Under the pieces are notes generated by a model. The model worked only from the letters and a program-made list of their open reading frames with translations. It made no database searches and was not told where the DNA came from. Positions 53,873 through 62,121 of a DNA stretch of 64,000 nucleotides are shown here, in pieces (positions within the stretch are counted from its first letter, which is position 1; each line of letters starts with the position of its first letter). The DNA is from Clostridium_I sp047718555 (GTDB taxonomy: Bacteria > Bacillota > Clostridia > Clostridiales > Clostridiaceae), in the NCBI RefSeq assembly GCF_047718555.1, contig NZ_JBDNRK010000006.1:1-64000 (forward strand), given 5' to 3'. The position numbers and the translations under genes were made by a program.

Positions 53873-56016
53873 TAATGCTTACCTCCAGTTAAAAGTGAGA
53901 TTTTCTCTTTCAAACTCAATTCAATCTCTATAAATTGAGTTAATAAATCATCAGCTTTTTCAGGTTCTTTGTATTCGTAGAAAAAACGAGCAAATGGGAA
54001 TTCAGCACCAAGTTTTTCCTTATTAGTAGAGCTAAGTGCTTTATTTTCATCGAATTCATATGCCCATATAGCATCTGGAACATGAGGCAATACCTCTGTC
54101 TCAAAATATTTTTGTACATTTTGATTGAGCTTTATTATCTCAGTATCCTTAGTAGTTGGGTCAGGGATAATATTTCCCTTACGGTCTTTCTGAATAACGG
54201 CCGTTTTATCCATTACAGACATTTCCATTGCAATTCCAGTTAAACGTGAAGCAGAATATCCATCGATATCTTTGATAATCAACTTAATAGCATTCTCAAG
54301 TTTTGCATAATCAGTATAGATTGTTTCAGATTGATGCGCTTTAAGAGCTTCAATGACTGCAGTAGTAAATACAAGACCACGTTTATATTTCTGATATTTC
54401 TTTTCAGCTGCTGCATCACGAGGATTTGTTTCTTCAAGTTCGGTAAAATCAGCCTCATTATAAATATTTGAGTTGCTCGTGAAATAAGCACTGGTTCTTA
54501 AAGATTCTATACTTTCCGCATTGATAACACCTCTACGCTGCAACGGTTGCCATACGGAATACTCTTTATACATAAATTCTTCTTTGTCAAAAATCTTGCA
54601 AAGAGGTCCGGGTTGAAATTCAGAATATATGCGTGTTATTTCCTTAATTTGTTCAAGAGAAATCTCTCTACGTTTTTTTCCAAGGGAACGCTTAAGAGGT
54701 TTCCACAAATCTACAGCATTAATAAGTTGAATTTTATTCATACGTTCTTTACGTTTATTCTTTGAAAGAATAAATGCATAAATGCCAATATCAGTATTGT
54801 AGAATAACTGGGATGGGAGAGCTATGATAGCTTCAACCAAGTCATTCTCAAGCATAAATCGTCTTATCTGACTTTCGCCACTTGTTGTATTGCCAGAGAA
54901 AAGAGGAGAACCGTTTGTAATAATAGCAGCACGTCCGTTATCCTTATCCATCTTTGCTATAGCGTGTTGCATGAAAAGTAATTGCATATCACCTGTTCCT
55001 GGAAGACCTGCACCAAAGCGTCCGCTCTTTCCTTTTTTGTATTCTGCGCGTACAGCTTTTTCCACTCCATCGCCTGCATCCTTACCACCCCAAGATAAAC
55101 CAAATGGAGGATTAGCAATTACAAAACGCATTGAAGTGTCTTCAAAACAATCTTCTTTCATAGTATCAGCAAATCTAATATTTTCTGCGGCTTGCCCTTT
55201 TATAAGCATATCAGCAAGACAGATAGCAAAAGACTCAGGATTATTTTCCTGACCAAACAGACGAATAGAGGCATCAGGATTCATTCTCTTTATAAAATCG
55301 TGTGTAGTGGAAAGCATACCACCTGTGCCACAGGCCATATCTAATACTGTAATTTCTTTTCCTTCACTAAATACATCATCGCAACCTTCAGCTAGTAGAA
55401 TACTTGAAAGTAATCGAATAACTTCACGAGGAGTATAGTGGTCACCAGCTTCAGCGTTTTCAGAGAATCTACGAATGATTTCTTCAAACATATAACCCAT
55501 TTTGTGACCATCAATGGTATCTGGATTTAAATTTAGTTCAGAGAACTTCTTTACAACACCGAGAAGACGATTATTTTTATCTAAATCAGCAATTTTTTCT
55601 TTGAACTTAAGCCTATTAATTAAAATATCCTGCACATTAGGTGAGAATGATTCAATATAAAAACAGAAATTCTCTACAATAGCTGGGGCCTCATCTAACA
55701 GGTTTGCTAGATTAAAGTCACTAGTATTATAAAAAGGGTAGCCAGACAATCTTGTGAGAATTTGTGCAGGTGTTTGTGGATTTTTCTTAAAGGCATCAGT
55801 AACCTTTTCTTTCTTAGTTTTGCCGTCAGTATCTTTAACCTCTAATGCACATTCTAATCGTCTTATAATAATCATCGGGATAATAATATCTTTGTATTTA
55901 TCTGCTTTATATGGACCACGGAGAGTATTAGCAATAGAGAAGACCATATCTACTTCTTTACTTACGTTGATGCTTGCGTCATCCATCATAACTTTAGTTA
56001 TTTTTGTATCTGCCAT
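53872..56016 (-). CDS. hsdM: Type I restriction enzyme, methyltransferase (M) subunit
   Basis: N6-adenine methyltransferase of the RM complex. The 714-residue protein has an N-terminal helical domain, SAM motif VLDMACGTGGML (near 222) and catalytic NPPF in VIANPPFGLSWGG (near 300). It is longer than the ~500-residue classical HsdM because of a C-terminal extension, seen in a subgroup of Firmicute type I systems. RBS GGAGGAAAAC. It follows the Phd-like gene after 17 bases. Confidence 0.95.
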   Translation of the reverse strand: MADTKITKVMMDDASINVSKEVDMVFSIANTLRGPYKADKYKDIIIPMIIIRRLECALEVKDTDGKTKKEKVTDAFKKNPQTPAQILTRLSGYPFYNTSDFNLANLLDEAPAIVENFCFYIESFSPNVQDILINRLKFKEKIADLDKNNRLLGVVKKFSELNLNPDTIDGHKMGYMFEEIIRRFSENAEAGDHYTPREVIRLLSSILLAEGCDDVFSEGKEITVLDMACGTGGMLSTTHDFIKRMNPDASIRLFGQENNPESFAICLADMLIKGQAAENIRFADTMKEDCFEDTSMRFVIANPPFGLSWGGKDAGDGVEKAVRAEYKKGKSGRFGAGLPGTGDMQLLFMQHAIAKMDKDNGRAAIITNGSPLFSGNTTSGESQIRRFMLENDLVEAIIALPSQLFYNTDIGIYAFILSKNKRKERMNKIQLINAVDLWKPLKRSLGKKRREISLEQIKEITRIYSEFQPGPLCKIFDKEEFMYKEYSVWQPLQRRGVINAESIESLRTSAYFTSNSNIYNEADFTELEETNPRDAAAEKKYQKYKRGLVFTTAVIEALKAHQSETIYTDYAKLENAIKLIIKDIDGYSASRLTGIAMEMSVMDKTAVIQKDRKGNIIPDPTTKDTEIIKLNQNVQKYFETEVLPHVPDAIWAYEFDENKALSSTNKEKLGAEFPFARFFYEYKEPEKADDLLTQFIEIELSLKEKISLLTGGKH

Positions 56017-56033
56017 TTTTGTTTTCCTCCAGT

Positions 56034-56243
56034 TTAAAATTCACTTATATCAATTCCGGCCTTTAGCAAACGTTCATATCTCTCATTAGAAATGAGGATT
56101 GCTAGAGGCTTTCCATTTTTTAAAATATATCCAGTTGTATCTTTTTCAGCAATGGATGTAACTATTTTTGAAGCCTGACCTCTGAGCAAGTCAGACATAT
56201 TGTAATGTTCCATAGGTGTTTTTATTTTCTTTGGAATAGCCAT
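56034..56243 (-). CDS. Phd/YefM-type antitoxin, solitary
   Basis: A 69-residue protein that resembles Phd/YefM antitoxins: an N-terminal DNA-binding part (MSDLLRGQASKIVTSIAEKD), the signature GYILKNGKPLAILISNERYE, and a short C-terminal tail that would bind a toxin. AGGAGG precedes ATG 56243. No toxin gene is adjacent: hsdM follows. As the first gene of the operon it may act as the operon's own repressor (inferred). Confidence 0.82.
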   Translation of the reverse strand: MAIPKKIKTPMEHYNMSDLLRGQASKIVTSIAEKDTTGYILKNGKPLAILISNERYERLLKAGIDISEF

Positions 56244-56261
56244 CTTAAACCTCCTATTCTT

Positions 56262-56312
56262 GTGTGCAACAATTCACACTACATTGTATCAAAAAAGTAA
56301 TTACTATTACAA
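56262..56312 (-). promoter_or_regulatory. Promoter and palindrome before the RM operon
   Basis: On the - strand TTGTAA (56307-56312), 18-base spacer, TACAAT (56283-56288), then the palindrome GTGTG-N8-CACAC (56262-56279) just downstream of the -10, a natural operator position for an autoregulating Phd-type protein. Confidence 0.5.
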
Positions 56313-56370
56313 CTACTTTTTAAATTTACATATATTAAATGATTTCAATTACTTATAGAACTAAAGATAT

Positions 56371-56391
56371 TTCTAACTTGGCAAGTTAGAA
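56371..56391. promoter_or_regulatory. 21-bp near-perfect palindrome, possible operator
   Basis: TTCTAACTTG-G-CAAGTTAGAA, with no T run, so not an evident terminator. The surrounding gap 56313-56576 holds further short hairpins (for example AGAAGAA/TTCTTCT at 56533-56553) but no gene. Confidence 0.4.
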
Positions 56392-56576
56392 TTCAATTCG
56401 AGAAAAGCTTGTTTTTAACTTGTTTTAATATCAGGTAGAGGGCTGGAAGTACTTTGTTTCAGGGTTTTTGTTTAACTTGGGAAGATACGACAACAGTTAA
56501 GTTTTTCTATAAACTTTTATATAGAAGAACGGAGAATTCTTCTGTATAAAGCAGTCAAAGGGCTGCTGAAAAAATA

Positions 56577-56751
56577 TCAAATGCCTGAGTTGCAATAAGG
56601 CAAAGGATACATATTGTTTCGCACTGTTAATAAGAACAGTTGCGTTGCAATAGAAGTACCTTCCCTTATTGCGCTCTTTTTTAGGGTTTGTGTACTTCTT
56701 TTAGGCACAAGCCCTATTTTTGTATCCTTTGCCGCCAAAGCAACTTGGCGG
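56577..56751 (+). promoter_or_regulatory. Highly structured leader before the sigma-like gene
   Basis: Pairings visible: GGCAAAGGATACA (56599-56611) with TGTATCCTTTGCC (56721-56733); GCAATAAGG (56592-56600) with CCTTATTGC (56664-56672); ACTGTT/AACAGT (56623-56640); AGAAGTAC (56652-56659) with GTACTTCT (56692-56699); AGGGTTTGTG (56683-56692) with CACAAGCCCT (56706-56715) followed by ATTTTT; and CCGCCAA/TTGGCGG (56732-56751) right before AAAGGAG. Several exclude each other, as in attenuators. Confidence 0.55.
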
Positions 56752-56764
56752 AAAGGAGTACTTA

Positions 56765-57412
56765 ATGAAAAAAGAAACACAGGAAATCAGAGTAAATAGA
56801 GCAGAGGAGGAACAGGTACTAATACCTATGATTATCGATAGGGATTCTATCGAAGAACATGGGATGATAGTAGGTGTAGAAAAATCCCAGATTAGAAAAT
56901 GGAGAGTGGGGAACAGAAAGGTAGATGTGGTTCTGATTCCAGGAACTAAAGTGCAGTACGATGCCGTGATGAGTTCCTATTCAGCGGAGTTTAAAGCAGA
57001 GGATCGTGATAAACGCTGCGAAGTAAGTAATGGCAAAGGAAAATTGATTCGTTGCCCAGAAAGTAACAAATGCAGTAAGTGTCCATATGCCACTTCATTG
57101 GATAAGAAGAACTTCGGAACACTAACATTCAGCTGTCTGTCAGCAGAAAATGCAGAAGGGGAAGAGGTTGATTTCGAAGCAGTTACTCCAGTTACATATG
57201 GTTCAGAAGATATCTATTTTGGTACGCTGAATGAACTGATTAGTCGTGTACAGGAAATTGACCCTAACTATGGTAGGATACTTAAGCTATTATCTGATGG
57301 ATTCAGCCATAGGGAAATAGCAGCTGAAATTGGGATAGGAAAGAGTACTGTCACTGATAAAGTGGCAAAGATTAAGAAAATTGCAATGGATTTACTGGAT
57401 GATATGATTTAA
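56765..57412 (+). CDS. Phage-type sigma-like HTH regulator with Cys cluster
   Basis: A 215-residue protein. The C-terminus LSDGFSHREIAAEIGIGKST is a sigma-region-4/LuxR-like HTH. The centre has RCPESNKCSKCPYA and a later Cys (TFSCL), a possible four-Cys metal site. It resembles sigma-like regulators of Firmicute prophages and conjugative elements. ATG 56765 behind AAAGGAG; the open frame to 56720 runs through a hairpin. It is convergent with the DNA polymerase. Confidence 0.78.
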   Translation: MKKETQEIRVNRAEEEQVLIPMIIDRDSIEEHGMIVGVEKSQIRKWRVGNRKVDVVLIPGTKVQYDAVMSSYSAEFKAEDRDKRCEVSNGKGKLIRCPESNKCSKCPYATSLDKKNFGTLTFSCLSAENAEGEEVDFEAVTPVTYGSEDIYFGTLNELISRVQEIDPNYGRILKLLSDGFSHREIAAEIGIGKSTVTDKVAKIKKIAMDLLDDMI

Positions 57413-57458
57413 AAAACTATGGTAGCAGCACTTGAGAATCAGTGTTGCTACCATTTTG
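57411..57458. terminator. Bidirectional terminator, regulator and polymerase
   Basis: ATGGTAGCA (57419-57427) and TGCTACCAT (57446-57454), extended inward, with A and T runs outside. Between convergent genes. Confidence 0.85.
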
Positions 57459-57459
57459 G

Positions 57460-59451
57460 TTAATCTTTTTTATAGAACATTGTCTCATAGCCATCGGCTC
57501 TTAACTGCAGACCTTTCATCCACGGGGGTGTTATCCCCATTTGTTCACAGATGATATCCAAGGATTCATCCATAGGACATTCAATAATTAATTCGTCATG
57601 GACATGACCACAGATGAAATAGTGTCTTAGTGTATGCATAGCATAGCTGAGGATATCTCTTGAGATTGCCTGTACAATATTTTCCACAAATTTAGGACCA
57701 TATGATTCGATGCGTTCCCATTTCTTTGTTGCTCCGACACCTTCGTAGGTTACAGCTTCGCCACCAAACTGATTAACACCAATCTTAGGCTTTACGTAAG
57801 CCAGCTTTCTTCCAGATGGGAGTTTGATGAACAGCATACCGCTTTGATAAATAAAATAGATACCGTGAGTTTCGGTGGTAGTTTTCTGTTTTATTGCAAT
57901 TTTAACTGCGTTATCAACATCCCACCAAAACTGTACTATGTTAGGATTGGAGGTTCTCCAGGCATCAACAAGAGGTTGTAATTCCTCTTCTGCAAGCCCC
58001 ATATCTAAGGCACCCATAGATTTAAGGGCTCCACAGGAACCGCCGTATCCTAATGCAAGTTCGGCTATCTTGCCTTTCTGGCGAAGATGGCTGTTCAGAC
58101 CATGTTTTTCAACTGGAACACCAAACATCGCAGAGGCACTTGCACAATAAATATCTCCATTATTAGCAAAGACTTTATTTCTCCATGACTCCTGTGCAAG
58201 GTGTGAGAGTACCCTCGCCTCGATTGCACTATAGTCTAGCACAGCGAATTTATATCCAGGCTTTGGAATGAAAGCGGTGCGGATTAACTCTGACAATACT
58301 TCTGGGACAGAATCATAAAGCATTTCTAATGCATAATAGTTACCGCTTTTTACAAGGTTACGAGCCTGCTCCAAATCTGGCATATGATTCTGTGGCAAAT
58401 TTTGTAATTGAATTAAACGTCCAGCCCAGCGACCACTACGATTTGCTCCGTAGAACTGGAACATTCCTCTTGCACGGCTATCAGCACATACAGCATTTTG
58501 CATTGCCTGATATTTCTTTATACTTGATTTGGCAAGCTGCTGACGGAGAATAAGGACATCAGCAAGTTCCTGTGGAGCATCCTTTAGCATCTCTGCCACA
58601 GCCTTTTTATCAAGAGTGTCGGTTTCAATGCCATTGTCATTTAACCATTGTTTCATCTGCAGTACAGAATTTGGATTATCAAGATTTGTGAGCTTCTTCA
58701 TTTCTTCCGAGAGCACTTCCTTGGAACGCTCATCCATCTTAATTGCCTGTTCAACAACATTCACGTCAATGGCGATTCCACGATCATTAATTTTCTGGTC
58801 TATTTGATATTCTCCCCATACAAATTCAGGCACAGGAAACTTAGCCAACTTTTTCTGAATGGACATTTCAACTTCAACATCTCTGCGATTGTAGGAGACG
58901 AAGGTTGCCCATTTTGCTATGTCATGCATAGGAAGATTGCGAGTTCGGTTACCATTAGATTTTGTGGGCTTGCATGGAACACAGAAGTAACGGATGAGGT
59001 CTTTGCCTTCTTTCATTTTCTGTTCCTGTAAGCCAAGGACAGCCCCAACACCTTCAAGGGATAAGGGCAGTCCATTATAAGCAGACCATATCATGGAGCA
59101 TTTCCATGAAGAGGGGTTTAGGTAGTTACCGACAGTGTCATCGCTGTTACTGTAGCTACTGAAGTGTTCAGGATAATTTTTTCTAAGCCATGCTGACAGG
59201 CATATACGCTCAAATGCCGAGTTGAATGCCCATTTGGTCACGGATTCGTCTGAAAGGGCAGATATTATTTCAATTGGAACTTCCTCGCCACTCGCCAGGT
59301 CTATGACAATAACATCACCACCATTGATGGAGTAGGCGAAGAGGAGAATTTCAAAGTTGGGAGATTCTGTATATTTATATGTTCCACATTTCTTCAGATT
59401 GATATCAGAGAAAGTCTCAAGGTCTATCGATAATGATATTATTTTGTCCAT
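57460..59451 (-). CDS. Phage-type family A DNA polymerase
   Basis: Replicative polymerase I of a phage. The 663-residue protein has an N-terminal 3'-5' exonuclease (SLSIDLETFSDINLKKCG, later YNRRDVEVE) and a polymerase domain with motif A DYSAIEARVLSHL, motif B region KGKIAELALGYGGS and motif C GHVHDELIIECP. There is no 5' nuclease domain. ATG 59451 is chosen over upstream frames because of GGTG spacing. DUF2815 and DUF2800 genes lie upstream, a common phage replication set. Confidence 0.93.
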   Translation of the reverse strand: MDKIISLSIDLETFSDINLKKCGTYKYTESPNFEILLFAYSINGGDVIVIDLASGEEVPIEIISALSDESVTKWAFNSAFERICLSAWLRKNYPEHFSSYSNSDDTVGNYLNPSSWKCSMIWSAYNGLPLSLEGVGAVLGLQEQKMKEGKDLIRYFCVPCKPTKSNGNRTRNLPMHDIAKWATFVSYNRRDVEVEMSIQKKLAKFPVPEFVWGEYQIDQKINDRGIAIDVNVVEQAIKMDERSKEVLSEEMKKLTNLDNPNSVLQMKQWLNDNGIETDTLDKKAVAEMLKDAPQELADVLILRQQLAKSSIKKYQAMQNAVCADSRARGMFQFYGANRSGRWAGRLIQLQNLPQNHMPDLEQARNLVKSGNYYALEMLYDSVPEVLSELIRTAFIPKPGYKFAVLDYSAIEARVLSHLAQESWRNKVFANNGDIYCASASAMFGVPVEKHGLNSHLRQKGKIAELALGYGGSCGALKSMGALDMGLAEEELQPLVDAWRTSNPNIVQFWWDVDNAVKIAIKQKTTTETHGIYFIYQSGMLFIKLPSGRKLAYVKPKIGVNQFGGEAVTYEGVGATKKWERIESYGPKFVENIVQAISRDILSYAMHTLRHYFICGHVHDELIIECPMDESLDIICEQMGITPPWMKGLQLRADGYETMFYKKD

Positions 59452-59472
59452 GATTGTCACCATCCTTATAAT

Positions 59473-59497
59473 AAAAAGCGGCAGCATAGCTACCGCC
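59473..59497 (-). terminator. Hairpin between DUF2815 and polymerase genes
   Basis: On the - strand GCGGTAGC, loop TAT, GCTGCCGC, then TTTTT. It sits inside the leftward operon, so it may tune polymerase expression. Confidence 0.75.
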
Positions 59498-59520
59498 TAG
59501 TTAGAGACTAAATGTTTATC

Positions 59521-60084
59521 TTATGAAAGGAAATCATCATCTGAATCTGTTGTGAAATCATCCTCAGCACGAGATTTGCCACCTAAAGGTTCACCATCTG
59601 AAATTTTTTGTAGGTTATTTAAGCCACAAGCGATTCCGCGATTTCCGTTAGAGTTGAAGACATAAAGGTTAATTGAGGCCCTGCCATAAACGCCAGAATA
59701 TACTTCAGAGCGCTCAAGTATAGGATTACGGTCTGCATCAACTACACCCGGTGCGGTAGCACTATTGGCATTGATGAAGTATGCATTTGCATAAGTAGGA
59801 TCATCTGGTCTTTCTGCATCGCCATCGCGAAGCGGAGTCTTAAGAACTGAAAGAGCAGGTATTGTTTTGCCATTTCCTTTTAACTTTGATTCGCCTTCCT
59901 TGTAAGCTGCCTCAATTGCTGCTTTAATCTTTGCAACAGTCTTAACATCGGACTTAGGAATAATGAGGCTTACGCTATACTTAGGTGTTCCCCCGTTGAT
60001 TGACTTTGGATCCCATACATTTGCATAAGACCATCTTGTTTGTGGACCTGTAATAACTTTAGTTGGATTTGCTATTTTTGACAT
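59521..60084 (-). CDS. DUF2815 family phage protein (probable ssDNA-binding)
   Basis: A 187-residue protein of the DUF2815 family, thought to be a single-strand DNA-binding protein of phage replication modules. It begins MSKIANPTKVITGPQTRWSY and contains ANVWDPKSINGGTPKYSVSL. The acidic C-terminus (AEDDFTTDSDDDFLS) resembles SSB tails that recruit partners. AAGGAGG precedes ATG 60084. It lies 13 bases after the DUF2800 gene. Confidence 0.88.
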   Translation of the reverse strand: MSKIANPTKVITGPQTRWSYANVWDPKSINGGTPKYSVSLIIPKSDVKTVAKIKAAIEAAYKEGESKLKGNGKTIPALSVLKTPLRDGDAERPDDPTYANAYFINANSATAPGVVDADRNPILERSEVYSGVYGRASINLYVFNSNGNRGIACGLNNLQKISDGEPLGGKSRAEDDFTTDSDDDFLS

Positions 60085-60097
60085 AATATTGTCCTCC

Positions 60098-61219
60098 TTA
60101 TTCTTCAATAAAATCATTTTGTGCTGTATTCATTGCCGGACGTTTGTCACTCTCCGGCACGAGTGTTGGTTTACCTGGTGCCTTGTAGACAAGACTACCT
60201 AGGATTTCTTCAAACTTCTTTTTGCCAAGAGCCGAAGTCATAGAGGTAACTCCGAGAAGTTTCTGTTCATATGGATTAAAGCCTGCTGAACTAACAGCAT
60301 CTGCAACCGCTTGTTCATCAGTATATTTTCTTGTGGAACGTGATTCTACAATTTTAAACCCACAATACTTTGTACCACTGAGTGCCTGCTTTAAGGCATA
60401 TTCCTTGATGTCATTGACCCAGGCTATAAGGTTATCAGCTTTTGAGAGAATGACCTCGATTTCTGTGCTGTCCAAGGTAGCAGGCATTTCAAAATCGTAC
60501 TTTGCAAGTTCAAGGTTATACTCAGCACGTTTACGGCAGGTAGCCTTTACTTTGCAGAACTGACAGTGGTCCCCAGCTTTGAATTCTCCATCGCCTGCAT
60601 AAGCAAGTTCAGCTATAGGAGAGAGAACTTCATTTCCCCATTTCAGCAGGTCTTCCTTTGATAAGGTGTAGGTACTGACATTGTCTCTGCGTGGCTGAAA
60701 AACTGTCATTTTTATAATACCCACATCGTAGATACCATCGAAGAGTTCCAAAGCACCAAGTGCATAGCACATCATTTGCGGATTTTCTTCTGCCGATATC
60801 AAGATGCCAAGACCGTGCTTGTAATCAATTACCTGCAGAACACCATCTGCAACGATGACACAGTCACCCGTGCCGAAGCCTTCCTCTACATATTTGGAGA
60901 AGTCAAGATGCTGTTCGATCAAGACCAAAAGATCAGGGCAGTGCTGTTTTGCTTCTTCCACCTGCTCCATGACAAAGGATGCGTATTCATCTGCGCAGTT
61001 TTCCATCTCTGCATCGTAGTACTCCAGATTCTTTATTAGGTCTTGGGTATTCATGCCGAGAGCCTTTTCCAATTTGTACTGACATAAACTGTGTGCATCT
61101 GTACCTTGCTGTGCATAGGCACTGGCTTTGTCATCTTGCTCTGCACATAACTTTGCCGAAGGTGGGCAATTTAGCCACCTGTGGCTGGATGAAGCGGAGA
61201 GTAGTGCGTGTTTAGGCAT
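60098..61219 (-). CDS. DUF2800 phage protein, Cas4/PD-(D/E)xK-like
   Basis: A 373-residue protein of the DUF2800 family. It begins MPKHALLSASSSHRWLNCPP, which supplies the first Cys. The nuclease core is GDCVIVADGVLQVIDYKHG, and C-terminal cysteines HCQFCKVKATC complete a likely Fe-S cluster, the Cas4/AddB-type layout. It probably acts in phage recombination or end processing (inferred). ATG 61219 behind GAGGTG overlaps the gene before it by 8 bases; longer frames have no RBS. Confidence 0.86.
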   Translation of the reverse strand: MPKHALLSASSSHRWLNCPPSAKLCAEQDDKASAYAQQGTDAHSLCQYKLEKALGMNTQDLIKNLEYYDAEMENCADEYASFVMEQVEEAKQHCPDLLVLIEQHLDFSKYVEEGFGTGDCVIVADGVLQVIDYKHGLGILISAEENPQMMCYALGALELFDGIYDVGIIKMTVFQPRRDNVSTYTLSKEDLLKWGNEVLSPIAELAYAGDGEFKAGDHCQFCKVKATCRKRAEYNLELAKYDFEMPATLDSTEIEVILSKADNLIAWVNDIKEYALKQALSGTKYCGFKIVESRSTRKYTDEQAVADAVSSAGFNPYEQKLLGVTSMTSALGKKKFEEILGSLVYKAPGKPTLVPESDKRPAMNTAQNDFIEE

Positions 61220-61562
61220 TTCCAAACACCTCAGCCTCTGCCAGTAAAGCCTCGTAGTCTGATGGTTTGATGTCTGACAGTTTGTCCGCACCATATTTTA
61301 AAAGAAGTGCTTTGACATCTGCTGTATATCCATTACGGGATTTGTCAGCTAGAACAGCACGGACATCAGTAAGTGAGAGTGCCTTCTTTTCAGGCTTTTG
61401 AGTTTCTTCTGCCACGGCTTCTTTCTTCTTAGGATCTTTTGCGGGCTTTTCTTCTTCTGCCGTAGAAAACAATTCTCTCAAAGTATCTGAGATTCCAATT
61501 AAGATTTCTCCACATTTCCTGAGTTCATCAAGTTCTGCAGATAATTTGCTCATTTTACCCAT
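61212..61562 (-). CDS. Phage protein of unknown function (116 aa)
   Basis: The N-terminal half is helical and charged with a Lys/Glu/Pro-rich linker. The C-terminal half (LTDVRAVLADKSRNGYTADV, then LLLKYGADKLSDIKPSDYE) resembles small proteins that sit before DUF2800 in Firmicute phages. AAGGAG lies 9 bases before ATG 61562. It overlaps genes on both sides by 8 bases, so it is translationally coupled. No function is proposed. Confidence 0.75.
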   Translation of the reverse strand: MGKMSKLSAELDELRKCGEILIGISDTLRELFSTAEEEKPAKDPKKKEAVAEETQKPEKKALSLTDVRAVLADKSRNGYTADVKALLLKYGADKLSDIKPSDYEALLAEAEVFGNA

Positions 61563-61728
61563 GTGCTTTATCTCCTTCCATATTTGATTGTTCTTGCGCT
61601 AACTGCTCGGTTAATTTCCTTGCAAGTCTTTTTGATATGACACTAATTGCAATTAGTACATCTGCAAGTTCTTCATCTAAGCAGTTCTCTTGTCTGTTTT
61701 CAGTGTCAGCAGTTGTTCCAGCTTGCAT
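61555..61728 (-). CDS. Small phage protein (57 aa), first gene of leftward operon
   Basis: Begins MQAGTTADTENRQENCLDEE, then a helix ELADVLIAISVISKRLARKL. ATG 61728 has AAAGGTGG upstream. It overlaps the next gene by 8 bases, as operon neighbours do. Not recognised; it is the leftward gene nearest the iteron-like array. Confidence 0.65.
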   Translation of the reverse strand: MQAGTTADTENRQENCLDEELADVLIAISVISKRLARKLTEQLAQEQSNMEGDKAHG

Positions 61729-61753
61729 AAGTAGCACCACCTTTCTGAGAGTT

Positions 61754-62073
61754 TATTACCTCTCTAATTTCCAAAGGACAGAAGTTTGTGATTTGGACGG
61801 ATTTTCAAGAAACCTTTTTTGAAATTTTTTTACTTATGTCCCTCTACCTTTCAAAGGACAAAAGTTTTCAATTTGGACGGACTTTCTTGAAGTTTTTTAA
61901 AAATACTTTTTGTTTCATATCCTTCTAATTCTCTAAGGACAAAAGAGTTAAAAATGGACGGAGGATTTTTTAATTTTTTTAAAATACTATTTTTTCTTAT
62001 ATTAAGGAAGCAATTTTGTTAAAGTAAAAAAGTTTTTAAATCCTCCGTCCAAAAGAGAAAGTTCTGTCCTTAG
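61754..62073. repeat. Iteron-like array between divergent phage arms
   Basis: Three direct copies of AAGGACA-N12-16-TGGACGG at 61773-61800, 61853-61880 and 61934-61961 (periods 80 and 81 bp) and one inverted copy at 62045-62072. In all four the two GGAC half-sites are exactly 19 bases apart. Copy 3 and the inverted copy also form an 11-bp arm pair (GGACGGAGGAT). T-rich tracts fill the spacers. Candidate origin or regulator binding array; the 61729-62121 gap holds no gene. Confidence 0.8.
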
Positions 62074-62121
62074 GAAGCTATAGGGGACTTATCCCTATGT
62101 ACTTTTAAAGGAGGGGTTCTT

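Noticed and set aside
56577..56799. Overlapping ~60-aa frames on both strands in the structured leader
   Set aside because: They run through the hairpins, lack ribosome binding sites and have no recognisable protein pattern.
61773..61961. CRISPR array
   Set aside because: Only three direct units, repeats diverge, spacers are T-rich and non-unique in character, and no cas genes are present; the DUF2800 Cas4-like fold belongs to the phage module.
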